A DNA stretch of 64,000 nucleotides from Beijerinckiaceae bacterium (GCA_947370975.1 CANBNG010000008.1:62001-126000), one strand, 5' to 3'. Positions 1 through 10,329 are shown, counted from the first letter of the stretch. Program-made: numbers and translations. Notes: generated from the letters alone by a model not told the origin.

Positions 1-844
1 CGGAGGCAAATTCATCGCGCGGTTTCACGCCAAGGCGGGCATGAATGCCCAGCGCCAGCAGCAGGCCTAGGCCGGAGGCGGGCGGCGGCGGCTGGAAAAG
101 CGTGACATGCCCAAAGCGCAGCGACACAGGCTTGCGCAGGCGGGCGGTATATTTTTCAAGGTCGCGGCGCTGCAAGATCACGCCGGCGCGCGCCATGTCG
201 GCGGCGATTTCGCGGCCGGCATCGCCGCGATAGAAATCGCGCAGGCCCGCATGGGCAATTTGCTCCAGCGTGCCGGCCAGCGTCTCCGCGCGCCGCAGGC
301 TGCCGGGCGCGGCAGGCTTGCCCTCGACGAGAAAGGCCTCGGCAAAGCCCGGCTGCGCAGACAGGTCGGCAAAATCGGACGGCAGACAGGCTGCGCTCGA
401 GCGCGATTGCGCCGTGCCATCGCGGGCGTGGCGGATGGCGGGGGCCAGCAGATCGGTAAGCGGCAGGCGGCCGCCAAAGGCCCGCGCCATCTCGAGCGCG
501 AGATCCCAGCCTGCCACCGCGCCGGGCACGCTCAAGACGGCCTTGGGTCCGCGCAGGGGAATGTCATCATAGCCCGCCTTGCGGTAGGGCGCGCTGGTCG
601 CGCCGCTGCCCGCCATTCCGCTGGCGTCGATCACATGGACCTTGCCGCGCGGCTCGCGCACCAGCCAGGCCCCGTCGCCGCCGATGCCGTTGCGGTGCGG
701 ATAGACCACCGCCATCACGCCCGCCATGGCGATCATGGCCTCCAGCGCCGACCCACCTTGCGCCAGAATATCCCGACCGGCCGTTGTGGCGAGGCTATGG
801 GGGGCGGTGACGGCGGCCGCTATGAATCGCTGTGTGGATGTCAT
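1..844 (-). CDS. Gamma-glutamyltransferase family protein (3' end outside window)
   Basis: The minus-strand frame starts at ATG 844-842 (MTSTQRFIAAAVTAPHSLAT) and stays open to the window edge, giving 281 codons. The N-terminal pattern TAGRDILAQGGSALEAM, then YPHRNGIGGDGAWLV, matches the start of the Ntn-hydrolase gamma-glutamyltransferase family, which autocleaves before a catalytic Thr. That Thr lies in the C-terminal half and is not in the window, so catalytic competence cannot be judged. No signal peptide precedes the conserved region, unlike periplasmic Ggt, so a cytoplasmic acylase/GGT-like enzyme is more likely. Substrate unknown. Confidence 0.8.
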   Translation of the reverse strand, partial: MTSTQRFIAAAVTAPHSLATTAGRDILAQGGSALEAMIAMAGVMAVVYPHRNGIGGDGAWLVREPRGKVHVIDASGMAGSGATSAPYRKAGYDDIPLRGPKAVLSVPGAVAGWDLALEMARAFGGRLPLTDLLAPAIRHARDGTAQSRSSAACLPSDFADLSAQPGFAEAFLVEGKPAAPGSLRRAETLAGTLEQIAHAGLRDFYRGDAGREIAADMARAGVILQRRDLEKYTARLRKPVSLRFGHVTLFQPPPPASGLGLLLALGIHARLGVKPRDEFAS

Positions 845-955
845 GTGGTTTCCAGCACGGGTTACTTTCTCGTGTTTGCGCCACGGCTGGTGATGGTATA
901 GTGGGCTGCAACCACGCACGGCAATCGCCCTGCGCAAATCAGGCCCGGGGCACTC

Positions 956-1189
956 ATGAGCAACAAGCCAATCCATTGGGACAATACGATCACGGTCGTG
1001 AGCGTGGCGATCCTGGTCGGCACCGAGCTTGTGGGCATTTCCTGGGCTGCGGGTTGGGCGATGGGCGGCATTCTCGGCCTGCCGCCGCTGGTCAGCCGTG
1101 GCGTCGAAATCGTCGGCGCGCTGTTTGGCCTGCTGCTTGTTTATTACTTCGTGCGCGCCGCGCTCAAGGTCGAGCCCATTCGGGGCTAA
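956..1189 (+). CDS. Small two-helix membrane protein, unknown function
   Basis: A 77-residue protein starting MSNKPIHWDNTITVVSVAIL. Two hydrophobic segments are visible, about residues 12-34 and 49-67, separated by a short Gly/Pro-containing loop, and the C-terminus is charged (KVEPIRG). This looks like a small inner-membrane protein. It lies 78 bases before the opgD-like gene on the same strand, so the two might be co-transcribed. I do not recognise a family. Confidence 0.65.
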   Translation: MSNKPIHWDNTITVVSVAILVGTELVGISWAAGWAMGGILGLPPLVSRGVEIVGALFGLLLVYYFVRAALKVEPIRG

Positions 1190-1267
1190 CGCCAAGCTGC
1201 CACATTTGCTCCACGAGGATGCGCGAAAAAGGCGGATTGTCCCGCTTCTTTCCGCCCCGGAGCGTCC

Positions 1268-2839
1268 ATGTCGTCACATCCCGATCGTCGTCGTGTGCTC
1301 TGCGCTGCAGCGCTTGTGGCGCTGGGCGGATGGCCTGCGAGCGCGACGGCCGAGACCCCGGGCCTGACGCTTGGCGCGCCGTTTCCCTTCTCCTTCGATC
1401 GCCTGAAAGCCCTGGCGCGCGAGCGTGCCGCACGGCCATACGAGCCCCCGCGGCGGCCCTCTCCCGATATTGTCTCGCGCCTTGATTACGAGGCCTGGGG
1501 CGATATTCGTTTCGATGCGGAGACTGCGCTTTTTGCAAAGGGGCCGGGCCGTTTCCCGGTGACCTTTTTCCATCTCGGCAAATTCTTTCCCAAATCCGTC
1601 GAGATGAATGTGGTCGCAGGCGATATCGCGCACACCATCATCTACGATCACGACAATTTCCGCATGCCACCCGAGTCTCTGGCGCGCCACTTGCCCGATG
1701 GAGCAGGTTTTGCAGGCTTTCGTCTTCAGGAGCCGCGCGATGGCGCGCTCGATTGGCGGCGCAACGATTGGGTCGCTTTTCTCGGCGCGTCCTATTTCCG
1801 CGCCATTGGCGATCTTTTTCAATATGGCCTGTCGGCGCGCGGCATTGCACTCGATACGGCCATGGCCGACAGGCCTGAAGAATTTCCGGATTTCACGCGC
1901 ATCTACATCGGCCCGGAGAGCGGCGATCAGGTCACCGTCCATGCCTTGCTCGAAGGCCCCTCGATTACGGGGGCTTATCGATTTGTGATGACGCGCGATG
2001 CCGGCGTCACCATGGAGATCGAGACCTCGCTTTACCTCCGCCGCGATATTGCGCGCTTTGGCATTGCGCCCTTGACGTCGATGTATTGGTTTTCAGAAAC
2101 GCGCAAGCCAACGGCCATCGACTGGCGGCCGGAGGTGCATGATTCCGATGGGCTGGCCATGTGGTCTGGCACCGGCGAGCGCCTGTGGCGGCCGCTCAAC
2201 AATCCGCCGCGCACGATGGCCTCGGCCTTCATCGATGACAATCCGCGCGGTTTCGGCTTGATGCAGCGCGACCGCATCTTCGATCATTATGGCGATGGCG
2301 TTTTTTACGATCGTCGTCCGAGTCTCTGGGTCGAGCCTTTGGGCGATTGGGGCAAGGGGGCGGTGCAGCTGATCGAAATTCCGACCGACGACGAGATTCA
2401 CGACAATATTGTCGCCTTCTGGGTGCCGGCGGGCGCGGCCAAGGCGGGCGATGAACACCACCTGCGCTATCGTCTTTACTGGCAGAAAGATGAGCCCAAT
2501 TCCGTCCCGCTCGGGCGCTGCATTGCAACGCGCATGGGCAATGGTGGCCAGCCGGGGCAGGCGCGTCCCAAAGGCGTGCGCAAATTCATGCTCGAATTTG
2601 CAGGAGAGCCTCTGGCGCAGATACCTTTTGGCGTGCGGCCCGAGCCCGTACTTACAGCCTCGCGCGGCAGGTTCTCCTATATTTTTTCAGAGCCCGTGCC
2701 AGATGGTGTGCCCGGCCATTGGCGCGCGCAATTCGACTTCAGCGTCGAGGGCGATGGCCCTGTCGATCTGCGCTGCTATCTGCGCGCGGGCGGCGCAGTG
2801 CTGACAGAAACCTGGCTCTATCAATATCACCCGTTCTGA
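1268..2839 (+). CDS. opgD: Glucan biosynthesis protein, OpgD/OpgG (MdoD/MdoG) family
   Basis: A 523-residue protein of the periplasmic osmoregulated-glucan biosynthesis family. The N-terminus carries a Tat-like signal (DRRRVLCAAALVALGGWPASATAE), as known for OpgD rather than the Sec-exported OpgG. The mature part begins PFSFDRLKALARERAARPYE and contains the family-type stretches LDYEAWGDIRFD and TSMYWFSE. Length is typical. Known family role: modifying or releasing the beta-glucan backbone in the periplasm, which affects osmotic adaptation and envelope integrity. No opgH partner is in the window. D versus G is inferred only from the signal type. Confidence 0.88.
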   Translation: MSSHPDRRRVLCAAALVALGGWPASATAETPGLTLGAPFPFSFDRLKALARERAARPYEPPRRPSPDIVSRLDYEAWGDIRFDAETALFAKGPGRFPVTFFHLGKFFPKSVEMNVVAGDIAHTIIYDHDNFRMPPESLARHLPDGAGFAGFRLQEPRDGALDWRRNDWVAFLGASYFRAIGDLFQYGLSARGIALDTAMADRPEEFPDFTRIYIGPESGDQVTVHALLEGPSITGAYRFVMTRDAGVTMEIETSLYLRRDIARFGIAPLTSMYWFSETRKPTAIDWRPEVHDSDGLAMWSGTGERLWRPLNNPPRTMASAFIDDNPRGFGLMQRDRIFDHYGDGVFYDRRPSLWVEPLGDWGKGAVQLIEIPTDDEIHDNIVAFWVPAGAAKAGDEHHLRYRLYWQKDEPNSVPLGRCIATRMGNGGQPGQARPKGVRKFMLEFAGEPLAQIPFGVRPEPVLTASRGRFSYIFSEPVPDGVPGHWRAQFDFSVEGDGPVDLRCYLRAGGAVLTETWLYQYHPF

Positions 2840-3390
2840 AGCGCGTGGCGAAACGCGCTGCGGCGCGCCGCGCGATACATGTCCTTGTAGGAGCGCGGTG
2901 ACAATTCACCCTGTTCGATCATCAGCTCGACAAAGATCGGCCCATCCTCATGCAGCAGGGCGGGGATCATCGCCGTGAAGTCTTCAAGCGTGCGGATGGT
3001 GTGGGATCTGGCAATGCCGGAGGTGCGCGCAATGCCGGCGAGATCGACATTCCTGTCTGGCAGAGGATGCCCGCCATTGGCTTCATAGCTGCCGTTATGC
3101 GCCACGATATGTACGAAATTCTTGGGCGCCACCGCGCCAATGGTGACGAGCGTGCCAAGGTTCATGAGCAGGCTGCCATCGCCATCGAGCACGATCACGC
3201 GCCGCTCGGGTCGCGCCAGGGCGAGGCCAAGTCCGTGCGAGGAGGCAAGCCCCATGGCTCCGAAGGAAAAATAATTCAGCGTGCGCTCGCCGGTCGCGAG
3301 CCAGTCGGTCGCCGAGGAATAGGTTGCCACGACGATCTCGTCGGTGAGGTGGCGCGAGAGCTGCGCCCAGGCTTGCTTGCGGTCGATCAT
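2827..3390 (-). CDS. Thiamine-diphosphate decarboxylase, C-terminal (beta) subunit, sulfopyruvate/phosphonopyruvate decarboxylase type
   Basis: A 187-residue protein equal to the C-terminal ThDP-binding domain of the family. The cofactor motif is GDGSLLMNLG followed after the usual spacing by N in VAHNGSYEANGG, which binds diphosphate through Mg2+. Its ATG overlaps the stop of the upstream alpha subunit by ATGA (3387-3390), so the two are translationally coupled. The 3' end overlaps the end of the convergent opgD gene by 13 bases. Split alpha/beta enzymes of this kind include ComD/ComE sulfopyruvate decarboxylase. No coenzyme M, sulfolactate or phosphonate genes are nearby, so the substrate is open. 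Confidence 0.8.
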   Translation of the reverse strand: MIDRKQAWAQLSRHLTDEIVVATYSSATDWLATGERTLNYFSFGAMGLASSHGLGLALARPERRVIVLDGDGSLLMNLGTLVTIGAVAPKNFVHIVAHNGSYEANGGHPLPDRNVDLAGIARTSGIARSHTIRTLEDFTAMIPALLHEDGPIFVELMIEQGELSPRSYKDMYRAARRSAFRHALQNG

Positions 3391-3926
3391 GGATGCACCG
3401 GGCGGCGTTCGATGAGAAAGGCGACGGGTTTGGAACCCGCATAAGCGGCGGCAATGGCGGGCGCGATGAGCGCCGTGTCGGCATCGCTTGCGATCCGGTG
3501 ATAGGCGATGCCCAGCACATCGAGCATGGGCTCGATGATGCGCACGCCAAAACGCGCGGACTCGCGCGAGGGCGTGTCCGGCTCCTTGCCGAGCAGGCCG
3601 ATCATCATGCAGATCGGCATGGAATGTTCGCAGGCAATCGCGCGGATGGCGTTCATCGCATAGAGGAAGCCGGTATATTGCACGAGCACCAGCGCGCGCT
3701 TGTCGCCATAGGAGAGGCCCGCGGCAATGCCCAGCGTCTCGTCTTCCTTGCAGACGCGGATCAGCTTCAGGTCCGGGTCGGTTGAAATGGGCTTGAGCAG
3801 GCCGCTGCTTGTGTGCAGGTCGGGGACCGAGAGCACATATTCGACGCCACCCTTCTTGAGCGCGTCGATGATAAGCGCTCCCTGGAGCGGGGGCGGAGCC
3901 TCGAGAGGCGTTTGGGCAGCCGGCAT
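3387..3926 (-). CDS. Thiamine-diphosphate decarboxylase, N-terminal (alpha) subunit
   Basis: About 179 residues, the N-terminal pyrimidine-binding half of the split enzyme (ALIIDALKKGGVEYVLSVPD). The conserved Glu that activates ThDP is probably in CKEDETLGIAAGLSYG. I chose ATG 3926 because AGGGGAGG sits 6 bases upstream; ATGs at 3932 and 3968 in the same frame are worse placed relative to that ribosome-binding site. It forms a two-gene operon with the beta subunit and is transcribed away from the amine oxidase at 4044. Family-level function is clear; the 2-oxo acid substrate is not. Confidence 0.78.
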   Translation of the reverse strand: MPAAQTPLEAPPPLQGALIIDALKKGGVEYVLSVPDLHTSSGLLKPISTDPDLKLIRVCKEDETLGIAAGLSYGDKRALVLVQYTGFLYAMNAIRAIACEHSMPICMMIGLLGKEPDTPSRESARFGVRIIEPMLDVLGIAYHRIASDADTALIAPAIAAAYAGSKPVAFLIERRPVHP

Positions 3927-4043
3927 TGTCATCCTCCCCTGTCCGGACTTTGCGCCGGTTTGGCTCATGCTAGCGCGCTCTGCGCCGTGCGCGCAATCTC
4001 AGGCCCGCTGGACGCTTGCGCTGGCGCGGCCTATGTCGATTGT

Positions 4044-5270
4044 ATGAGTGATTTCGATTGCATCATTGTGGGCGCGGGCGCTGCCGGCATTGCCGCAGGC
4101 CGGGCGCTTGCGCGTGCGGGCAAGAGCTTCGTGCTGCTGGAGGCCCGCCAACGCAGCGGCGGGCGGGCCCACACAACTCTCGCCGCCGGCATGGCGCTCG
4201 ACATGGGCTGCGGCTGGCTGCATTCGGCTGATCGCAATCTGCTTGTCGGGCTCGCGCAGGAGAGCGGCTTTGCCATCGACCGGCAAACCCCGCCCTGGCA
4301 AAAGACCGCCGATGCGCGCGGCTTTGACGCCGATGCCCAACGCGCCTATCGCGCAGAACAGGGCCGCTTCTTTGCCCGTGTGGAGACAGAGGCCAAAAAA
4401 GGCGTGGACCGTCCGGTCTCCGAGCTTCTCGATCCAGACGCGCGCTGGACCCCGCTGGTCGAGGCCATGTCCACTTATGTGAACGGCACGGAAACCGACC
4501 GTCTCTCGTTGCTCGATTTTGCAGCCTATGAAGACACGGAAATCAATTACCGCCTGCCCGAGGGCTATGGCGCGCTGGTAAGCCGCCTTGGTGCAGATCT
4601 GCCTGTGCGCCATGGCTGTCTTGTGCGTCTCATCGATCACGGCGCGCGGCCGATGCGTGTGGAGACCAACCTTGGCGTTCTTCGGGCGCGCGCGGTTATC
4701 GTCACGGTGCCAACATCCGCCTTGGCCAATGGCAGTTTGCGTTTTCGCCCCGCGCTTCCCGCGCGCGTCGAGGCGGCGGCCATGCTGCCGCTCGGCATTG
4801 CCGACAAGCTCTTCCTTGCGCTCGACGATGCGGAAGAATTTGCAATCGACTCGCGTCTCTATGGCGCAATCGATACGTCGGCCACCGCCAATTATCATGT
4901 GCGGCCCTTCGGGCGTCCGGTGATCGAGGCTTATTTCGGCGGCCAGTTTGCGCGCGAGCTGGAGAGCGGCGGCATGGCTGCCTTTGCCGATTTTGCCATT
5001 GGGCAGCTTGTCGGCGTGCTCGGCGCAGATTTCGCCAGGCGTGTGCGCCCCATTGCCTGTTCGGCCTGGGCCAGCGATCCGCTGGCTCTGGGATCTTATT
5101 CGCATGCCTTGCCCGGCCATGCGGGTGCGCGCGCCATTCTTGGCGCACCCCAAGGCGAGGGGCTTTTCTTTGCCGGGGAGGCCGTCTCGCCCCATGTCTT
5201 TTCGACAGCCCATGGCGCGTGGGAAACCGGCGAGGAAGCAGCCAGCGCCGCGCTGGCCGTGCTTAAATGA
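4044..5270 (+). CDS. FAD-dependent amine oxidase (flavin monoamine oxidase family)
   Basis: A 408-residue flavoprotein. The N-terminal Rossmann motif is IIVGAGAAGIAAGRALARAG followed by the FAD-ribose acidic residue and GGRAHT. The C-terminal FAD-contact block is EGLFFAGEAVSPHVFSTAHG, typical of monoamine oxidase-like enzymes. The frame is open upstream to 3813, but the Rossmann strand begins at MSDFDCIIVG, so ATG 4044 is the natural start. The 3' end overlaps the convergent fucosyltransferase by 8 bases. Expected chemistry: oxidative deamination of an amine with O2 or another acceptor. Substrate unknown. Confidence 0.85.
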   Translation: MSDFDCIIVGAGAAGIAAGRALARAGKSFVLLEARQRSGGRAHTTLAAGMALDMGCGWLHSADRNLLVGLAQESGFAIDRQTPPWQKTADARGFDADAQRAYRAEQGRFFARVETEAKKGVDRPVSELLDPDARWTPLVEAMSTYVNGTETDRLSLLDFAAYEDTEINYRLPEGYGALVSRLGADLPVRHGCLVRLIDHGARPMRVETNLGVLRARAVIVTVPTSALANGSLRFRPALPARVEAAAMLPLGIADKLFLALDDAEEFAIDSRLYGAIDTSATANYHVRPFGRPVIEAYFGGQFARELESGGMAAFADFAIGQLVGVLGADFARRVRPIACSAWASDPLALGSYSHALPGHAGARAILGAPQGEGLFFAGEAVSPHVFSTAHGAWETGEEAASAALAVLK

Positions 5271-6165
5271 GTGTCCAGTCGGGCGGATAATAATCGGGGC
5301 TGCCACCGCCCCAGCTCGGCTTGTCCTGGATTGAAATAGCCGGCGCGATCACCTGACGGCCCGCGCGCACATTGAGCCAGGCGGCCCACCAGGAGAAGGT
5401 GCTCTTGGCCAGAATATTATGGTCGCAGAGCGACATTGCGATGAAATCCTCGATCACGCGCGTGAAAGGCGAGATCGTCACATCGCTGCGCCCGGCAAAG
5501 CGCGCGCGGCACCAGTCCGCATCGTCCGAAAACACCAGAAAATCCGCTCCGGCAAAACGCGCCATGGCGGCCTCGAGGAAATCGTCGCCCGTCAGGCAAT
5601 CGCGGTTTTCAACGGTCAGGAAATCGCCACGCCGAATATGCAGCGCCACCTGCGCGCGCCCCGGGCGGCGCAAGGCGTTGAGTTGAGCCTCTATGCGCGC
5701 GGCAAGTTGAGGGTCAGCTGGCGCGAAGGCCTGCCGCACGAGGTCCGCGCAGGGCGCAAAATAGAGTTCGGACTGAAAATAGCCGCGCAGGCATGTGCCA
5801 TCGGGCAGGTCGTGGAAACGTGGCTGGAAGCGCAGCGTGCGGTCATCGTGGATGTTGAACCAGCGCGGGGGCAGATGCAGGTTCTTGGCGAGGTTCCAGC
5901 GGTTGCGCCAGCCGTCCTCCTGCGCGCGTGTGCAGCTTTCGCGCTGGGGTAGCGCAAAATCCATGATGCGCACGGGGCGGGCGGCAGGATCCTCGGTGGT
6001 GGCGTCGGATTTGCGGAACTTGCGCAGATCGAGGCGCAGATCCGTCGCGCGCCGGGTGGCCAGCGCGAGGCCTGCGGCATATTGGAAGAGCTGGTTGCCA
6101 AGGCCCCCGGAGAGTTGAACGGTAATCAGGGTCTTGTCTCCACGCCAATCCCCGCGCATTGCCAT
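5263..6165 (-). CDS. Alpha-1,2-fucosyltransferase (GT11 family)
   Basis: About 300 residues from ATG 6165 (MAMRGDWRGDKTLITVQLSG). GT11 signatures are present: LSGGLGNQLFQYAAG near the N-terminus, HIRRGDFLT (the HxRRxD donor-binding motif), and the C-terminal NILAKSTFSWWAAWL block. GT11 enzymes transfer fucose, or a related sugar, from GDP-sugar onto surface glycans. The frame is open up to 6237, but the extra residues lack family character. The gene is divergent from the GT61 gene at 6255, with an 89-base spacer, suggesting a small surface-glycan pair. Confidence 0.85.
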   Translation of the reverse strand: MAMRGDWRGDKTLITVQLSGGLGNQLFQYAAGLALATRRATDLRLDLRKFRKSDATTEDPAARPVRIMDFALPQRESCTRAQEDGWRNRWNLAKNLHLPPRWFNIHDDRTLRFQPRFHDLPDGTCLRGYFQSELYFAPCADLVRQAFAPADPQLAARIEAQLNALRRPGRAQVALHIRRGDFLTVENRDCLTGDDFLEAAMARFAGADFLVFSDDADWCRARFAGRSDVTISPFTRVIEDFIAMSLCDHNILAKSTFSWWAAWLNVRAGRQVIAPAISIQDKPSWGGGSPDYYPPDWTLI

Positions 6166-6254
6166 GCCGGGTGGGAATATCCTAGATATCTGCAAACATC
6201 GGCTTTGCAAGCCTTGAGCGCGCACCCGCCTCGTCACTTCAGTCTGGATTTTCG

Positions 6255-7445
6255 ATGGGACGCCACCGGAGCGGCTTCAAGCAGGCCCTCGACATCAAAT
6301 CCAAATTATTCCTCGCCTCGCGCCTTGTGACGCTGGGGCAACCGCTGCTGCGCCGTGCCGCGAGCTTTTTTCCCGAGCTTGGCTGGCCTGAGGCCGAGCG
6401 CGTGCAGCTTATTCATCGCAGCCGCTATACCTATCCCTGGACAGCGCCTGCCTATGCGGCCGAGCGCGCGCGCGTCTTTGCGCAAAATGTCGACACCGCG
6501 GTCGCCTCCAGCTGGTCGGACACGCAGAGCGCCGAGCGGATCGTTGCTATCTTGAGCGACATGATCGTGCCCGGTCATCGCGTGACGCCGGTCGATCCGC
6601 GCACGGGTCGGCAGATTTCCTCCGATCGCACGGGCCTTGCAAGCTGGAGCACCGCGCGCCCCTCGGTCAGCGCCTTGACGACGCGCGTGCTCAGCAAGGA
6701 TCTCACGCTCGTCATTCCGCGCATGGATCATTTCGGCCATCTGCTGACCGACGTGTTGATGCCCCTGTTTTTTGCCGTGCAGATGATCGGTTTTGCGGAA
6801 GGTGACAGGCTCAATGTTGTCACCAGCCAGAGGCCGGTTGCGCTCATTCTTGCTTTCATCGATGCGCTGCGCGATGCCGGCTACAGCGTCGAGCATATCG
6901 AGACGTCCACCACGCAGACGCTTGCCGTTCCGCGCCTGCTCTATGCCAACAGCCATACGCGCAATCTCGAATTGAAATTCTCCTGCCCCGAGGCGCTCGA
7001 TTTTGCGCGCCGGCATCTGCTCGCAGCCTTGCCGCCTTTCGCGGGCGCGTTGCCCAAACGCATATATCTGCAACGCGGCCGCACGCGCACGCGCCGTGTG
7101 GCGGGCGAGGCGGAGCTGATCGTGAAATTGCAGGCTCTGGGCTTTGTCGCGCTGGAGGGCCGCTGGAGCAATCTGGCCCAGCAGATCGGCGCTTTTCATG
7201 GCGCGGAGGCGGTGGTTGCCGTGCATGGCGCGGGCATGGCCAACATGCTCTGGTCCCGCCCCGGCGCGCTGCTGATCGAGATTTGCGCGCATAATGCGCG
7301 CAAATCCACCGGCCTGCATTGGGCCGCCTGCGCGGGGGCCGATTATCATGCGGTCTTTGGCTCGGACGAAGCCGGGCTGCAGGATTTCTCCATCGATCCC
7401 GACGCCGTCTTTGCTGAAATCGCCGCCGCGCTGGCGGCGCGCTGA
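6255..7445 (+). CDS. Glycosyltransferase family 61 (DUF563) protein
   Basis: A 396-residue protein with the GT61 C-terminal hallmark EAVVAVHGAGMANMLWSRPG followed by LLIEI, and an earlier block FGHLLTDVLMPLFFAVQM. GT61 includes bacterial capsular and LPS glycosyltransferases. There is no signal peptide or convincing membrane helix, fitting a cytoplasmic enzyme. It is divergent from the GT11 gene and convergent with the formaldehyde dehydrogenase gene, with only 6 bases between the two stops. Donor and acceptor cannot be read from sequence. Confidence 0.82.
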   Translation: MGRHRSGFKQALDIKSKLFLASRLVTLGQPLLRRAASFFPELGWPEAERVQLIHRSRYTYPWTAPAYAAERARVFAQNVDTAVASSWSDTQSAERIVAILSDMIVPGHRVTPVDPRTGRQISSDRTGLASWSTARPSVSALTTRVLSKDLTLVIPRMDHFGHLLTDVLMPLFFAVQMIGFAEGDRLNVVTSQRPVALILAFIDALRDAGYSVEHIETSTTQTLAVPRLLYANSHTRNLELKFSCPEALDFARRHLLAALPPFAGALPKRIYLQRGRTRTRRVAGEAELIVKLQALGFVALEGRWSNLAQQIGAFHGAEAVVAVHGAGMANMLWSRPGALLIEICAHNARKSTGLHWAACAGADYHAVFGSDEAGLQDFSIDPDAVFAEIAAALAAR

Positions 7446-7451
7446 CGGGTT

Positions 7452-8561
<1,110 letters not shown>

Positions 8562-8783
8562 GGGCTGTTCCTTGAGGACTTTGGCGCAGACCATCCCAAA
8601 TGGGAGGCGGGGGACGCAAGGCCCGATAGAGGCGCAGAGCCAGAAAACATACCATGGCCAAGGTCTGGCTGGTGTGGGCAGAATGGGCCTTGCCCCTTGA
8701 CCCGGGAGCCTGCCGCCTTCACATGGGGCCCGACAGGAGGGCCCGGTCGCGGCCCCGCACCCGCCGTTTCGGAGAGATCCCAC

Positions 8784-9893
8784 ATGTCGCAGAAGACGCC
8801 CGTCACCGTGCTCACCGGCTATCTGGGCGCCGGCAAGACCACTCTGCTCAACCGCATCCTGAGCGAAAATCACGGTCATAAATATGCGGTCATCGTCAAT
8901 GAATTTGGCGAGATCGGCATCGACAACGATCTCGTCGTTGGCGCCGACGAGGAAGTTTTCGAGATGAACAACGGCTGCATCTGCTGCACCGTGCGCGGCG
9001 ATCTCATCCGCATTATCGAAGGCTTGATGAAGCGCAAGGGCAAGTTCGACGCGATTATCGTCGAGACGACGGGCCTTGCCGATCCGGCTCCTGTCGCCCA
9101 GACCTTCTTCGTCGATCAGGAAATTCAGGACGAGGCACGGCTCGACGCGGTCGTCACCGTGGCGGATGCGAAATTCCTCGCCGCCCGTCTCAAGGATGCG
9201 CCGGAAGCCAAGAACCAGATCGCCTTTGCCGATGTGATCGTCATCAACAAGGCCGATCTCGTCACCGAGGCGGAATTGCAGGAAGTCGAAGCCCGTATCC
9301 GTGGCATCAACCCCTATGCCACCATGCATCGCGCCGTGAAGTGCAATGTGCCGCTCGAGGCGGTGCTGGGCCGCAATGCCTTCGATCTCGACCGCATTCT
9401 CGAAATCGAGCCGTCCTTCCTCAAGGTCGAGGCGCATGATCATCACGACCACCACGGGCATGACCATCACGATCATCATGGTCACGATCATGCTGGCCAC
9501 GATCACGCTGGACATGAGCACACAGCTGCCTGCGCGCCCGATTGCGGCCACGACCACCATGACCATGGCGATCATCTGAAGGCCATTCACGACGAGGAAA
9601 TCCAGTCGCTGTCGATGCGGATCGAGGGCGATGTGAACCCCGAACTGTTCATGCCCTGGATCAACAAGATCGTGCAGGACATGGGCCCGGAAATTCTGCG
9701 CTCCAAGGGCATTCTGTCCTTCCCCGACGAGCCCAAGCGCTTCGTCTTCCAGGGCGTGCACATGATCCTCGACGGCGATTTGCAGCGTGAATGGAAGCCG
9801 GACGAGAAGCGCGAGTCGAAACTCGTCTTCATCGGCCGCCATCTCAAGCAGGACGAGTTGCGCCGCGGCTTCATGGCCTGCGCGGCGGCCTGA
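8784..9893 (+). CDS. CobW/COG0523 family GTPase, putative zinc metallochaperone
   Basis: A 369-residue G3E GTPase. Walker A is TGYLGAGKTTLLNR (residues 11-24), the metal-binding CxCC motif is GCICC (64-68), and NKADL is the guanine-specificity motif. A very His/Asp-rich stretch, about residues 214-262 (HDHHDHHGHDHHDHHG and following), precedes the C-terminal CobW_C domain. In COG0523 such inserts go with zinc handling. ATG 8784 has GGAGAG upstream. The next gene starts 3 bases after the stop and a WD40 gene follows, so this is a three-gene operon. I see no cobalamin genes nearby, which argues against a B12 role. Confidence 0.9.
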   Translation: MSQKTPVTVLTGYLGAGKTTLLNRILSENHGHKYAVIVNEFGEIGIDNDLVVGADEEVFEMNNGCICCTVRGDLIRIIEGLMKRKGKFDAIIVETTGLADPAPVAQTFFVDQEIQDEARLDAVVTVADAKFLAARLKDAPEAKNQIAFADVIVINKADLVTEAELQEVEARIRGINPYATMHRAVKCNVPLEAVLGRNAFDLDRILEIEPSFLKVEAHDHHDHHGHDHHDHHGHDHAGHDHAGHEHTAACAPDCGHDHHDHGDHLKAIHDEEIQSLSMRIEGDVNPELFMPWINKIVQDMGPEILRSKGILSFPDEPKRFVFQGVHMILDGDLQREWKPDEKRESKLVFIGRHLKQDELRRGFMACAAA

Positions 9894-9896
9894 GCC

Positions 9897-10313
9897 TTGA
9901 GCCATCTCACCATCGTCGGGGCCGTGTTGCGCATCGACCTGCGCGGCTTCTCCGGCGATTTGCCTTTGGCCCTGGGCACGCCGATGCGCGACGAGCCGAC
10001 GGGCGAGGGAACGCGCAGCCTGTTCTACGATCTCTGCGCGCAAGCGGGCGAGGGGCTGGCGTCCGAGGCCTGCCTCACGCTTGCCCGCTTCATCGACCGC
10101 GTGTTCGTCCTGCCCGAGACGCCGCCGTTTGCGCAGGCTTTTGCCTGCAAGATGAAGCTTGAACTTGGTCTTGGCGTCGATGCGTCAGCGCAAGGCTTTG
10201 CGCATGATGTGCCCCATGCGCTGCTCGATTGTCTCGGCGCGGCCGGGGCGGACCTCGGCCTTTCATATTATCCCCTGCAGGATGATCCCGACGCCATCGT
10301 CGAAGAGATCTGA
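9897..10313 (+). CDS. Unknown protein in the cobW-WD40 operon
   Basis: A 138-residue protein read from TTG 9897 (SHLTIVGAVLRIDLRGFSG), three bases after the cobW stop, so translation is probably coupled. GTG 9924 is an alternative start. It has four Cys (FYDLCAQ, EACLT, AFACKM, LLDCLG) and an acidic C-terminus (DDPDAIVEEI), with no signal peptide or membrane helix. I do not recognise a family. Its position between a metallochaperone GTPase and a WD40 protein suggests a role in metal delivery, which is inference. Confidence 0.7.
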   Translation: MSHLTIVGAVLRIDLRGFSGDLPLALGTPMRDEPTGEGTRSLFYDLCAQAGEGLASEACLTLARFIDRVFVLPETPPFAQAFACKMKLELGLGVDASAQGFAHDVPHALLDCLGAAGADLGLSYYPLQDDPDAIVEEI

Positions 10314-10329
10314 CACAAGAGCGCGATCC

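Noticed and set aside
8562..10043. N-terminal extension of the formaldehyde dehydrogenase frame across cobW
   Set aside because: The extension is the mirror of the cobW gene; the enzyme family starts at MKTRAAVAFA with an SD at 8561.
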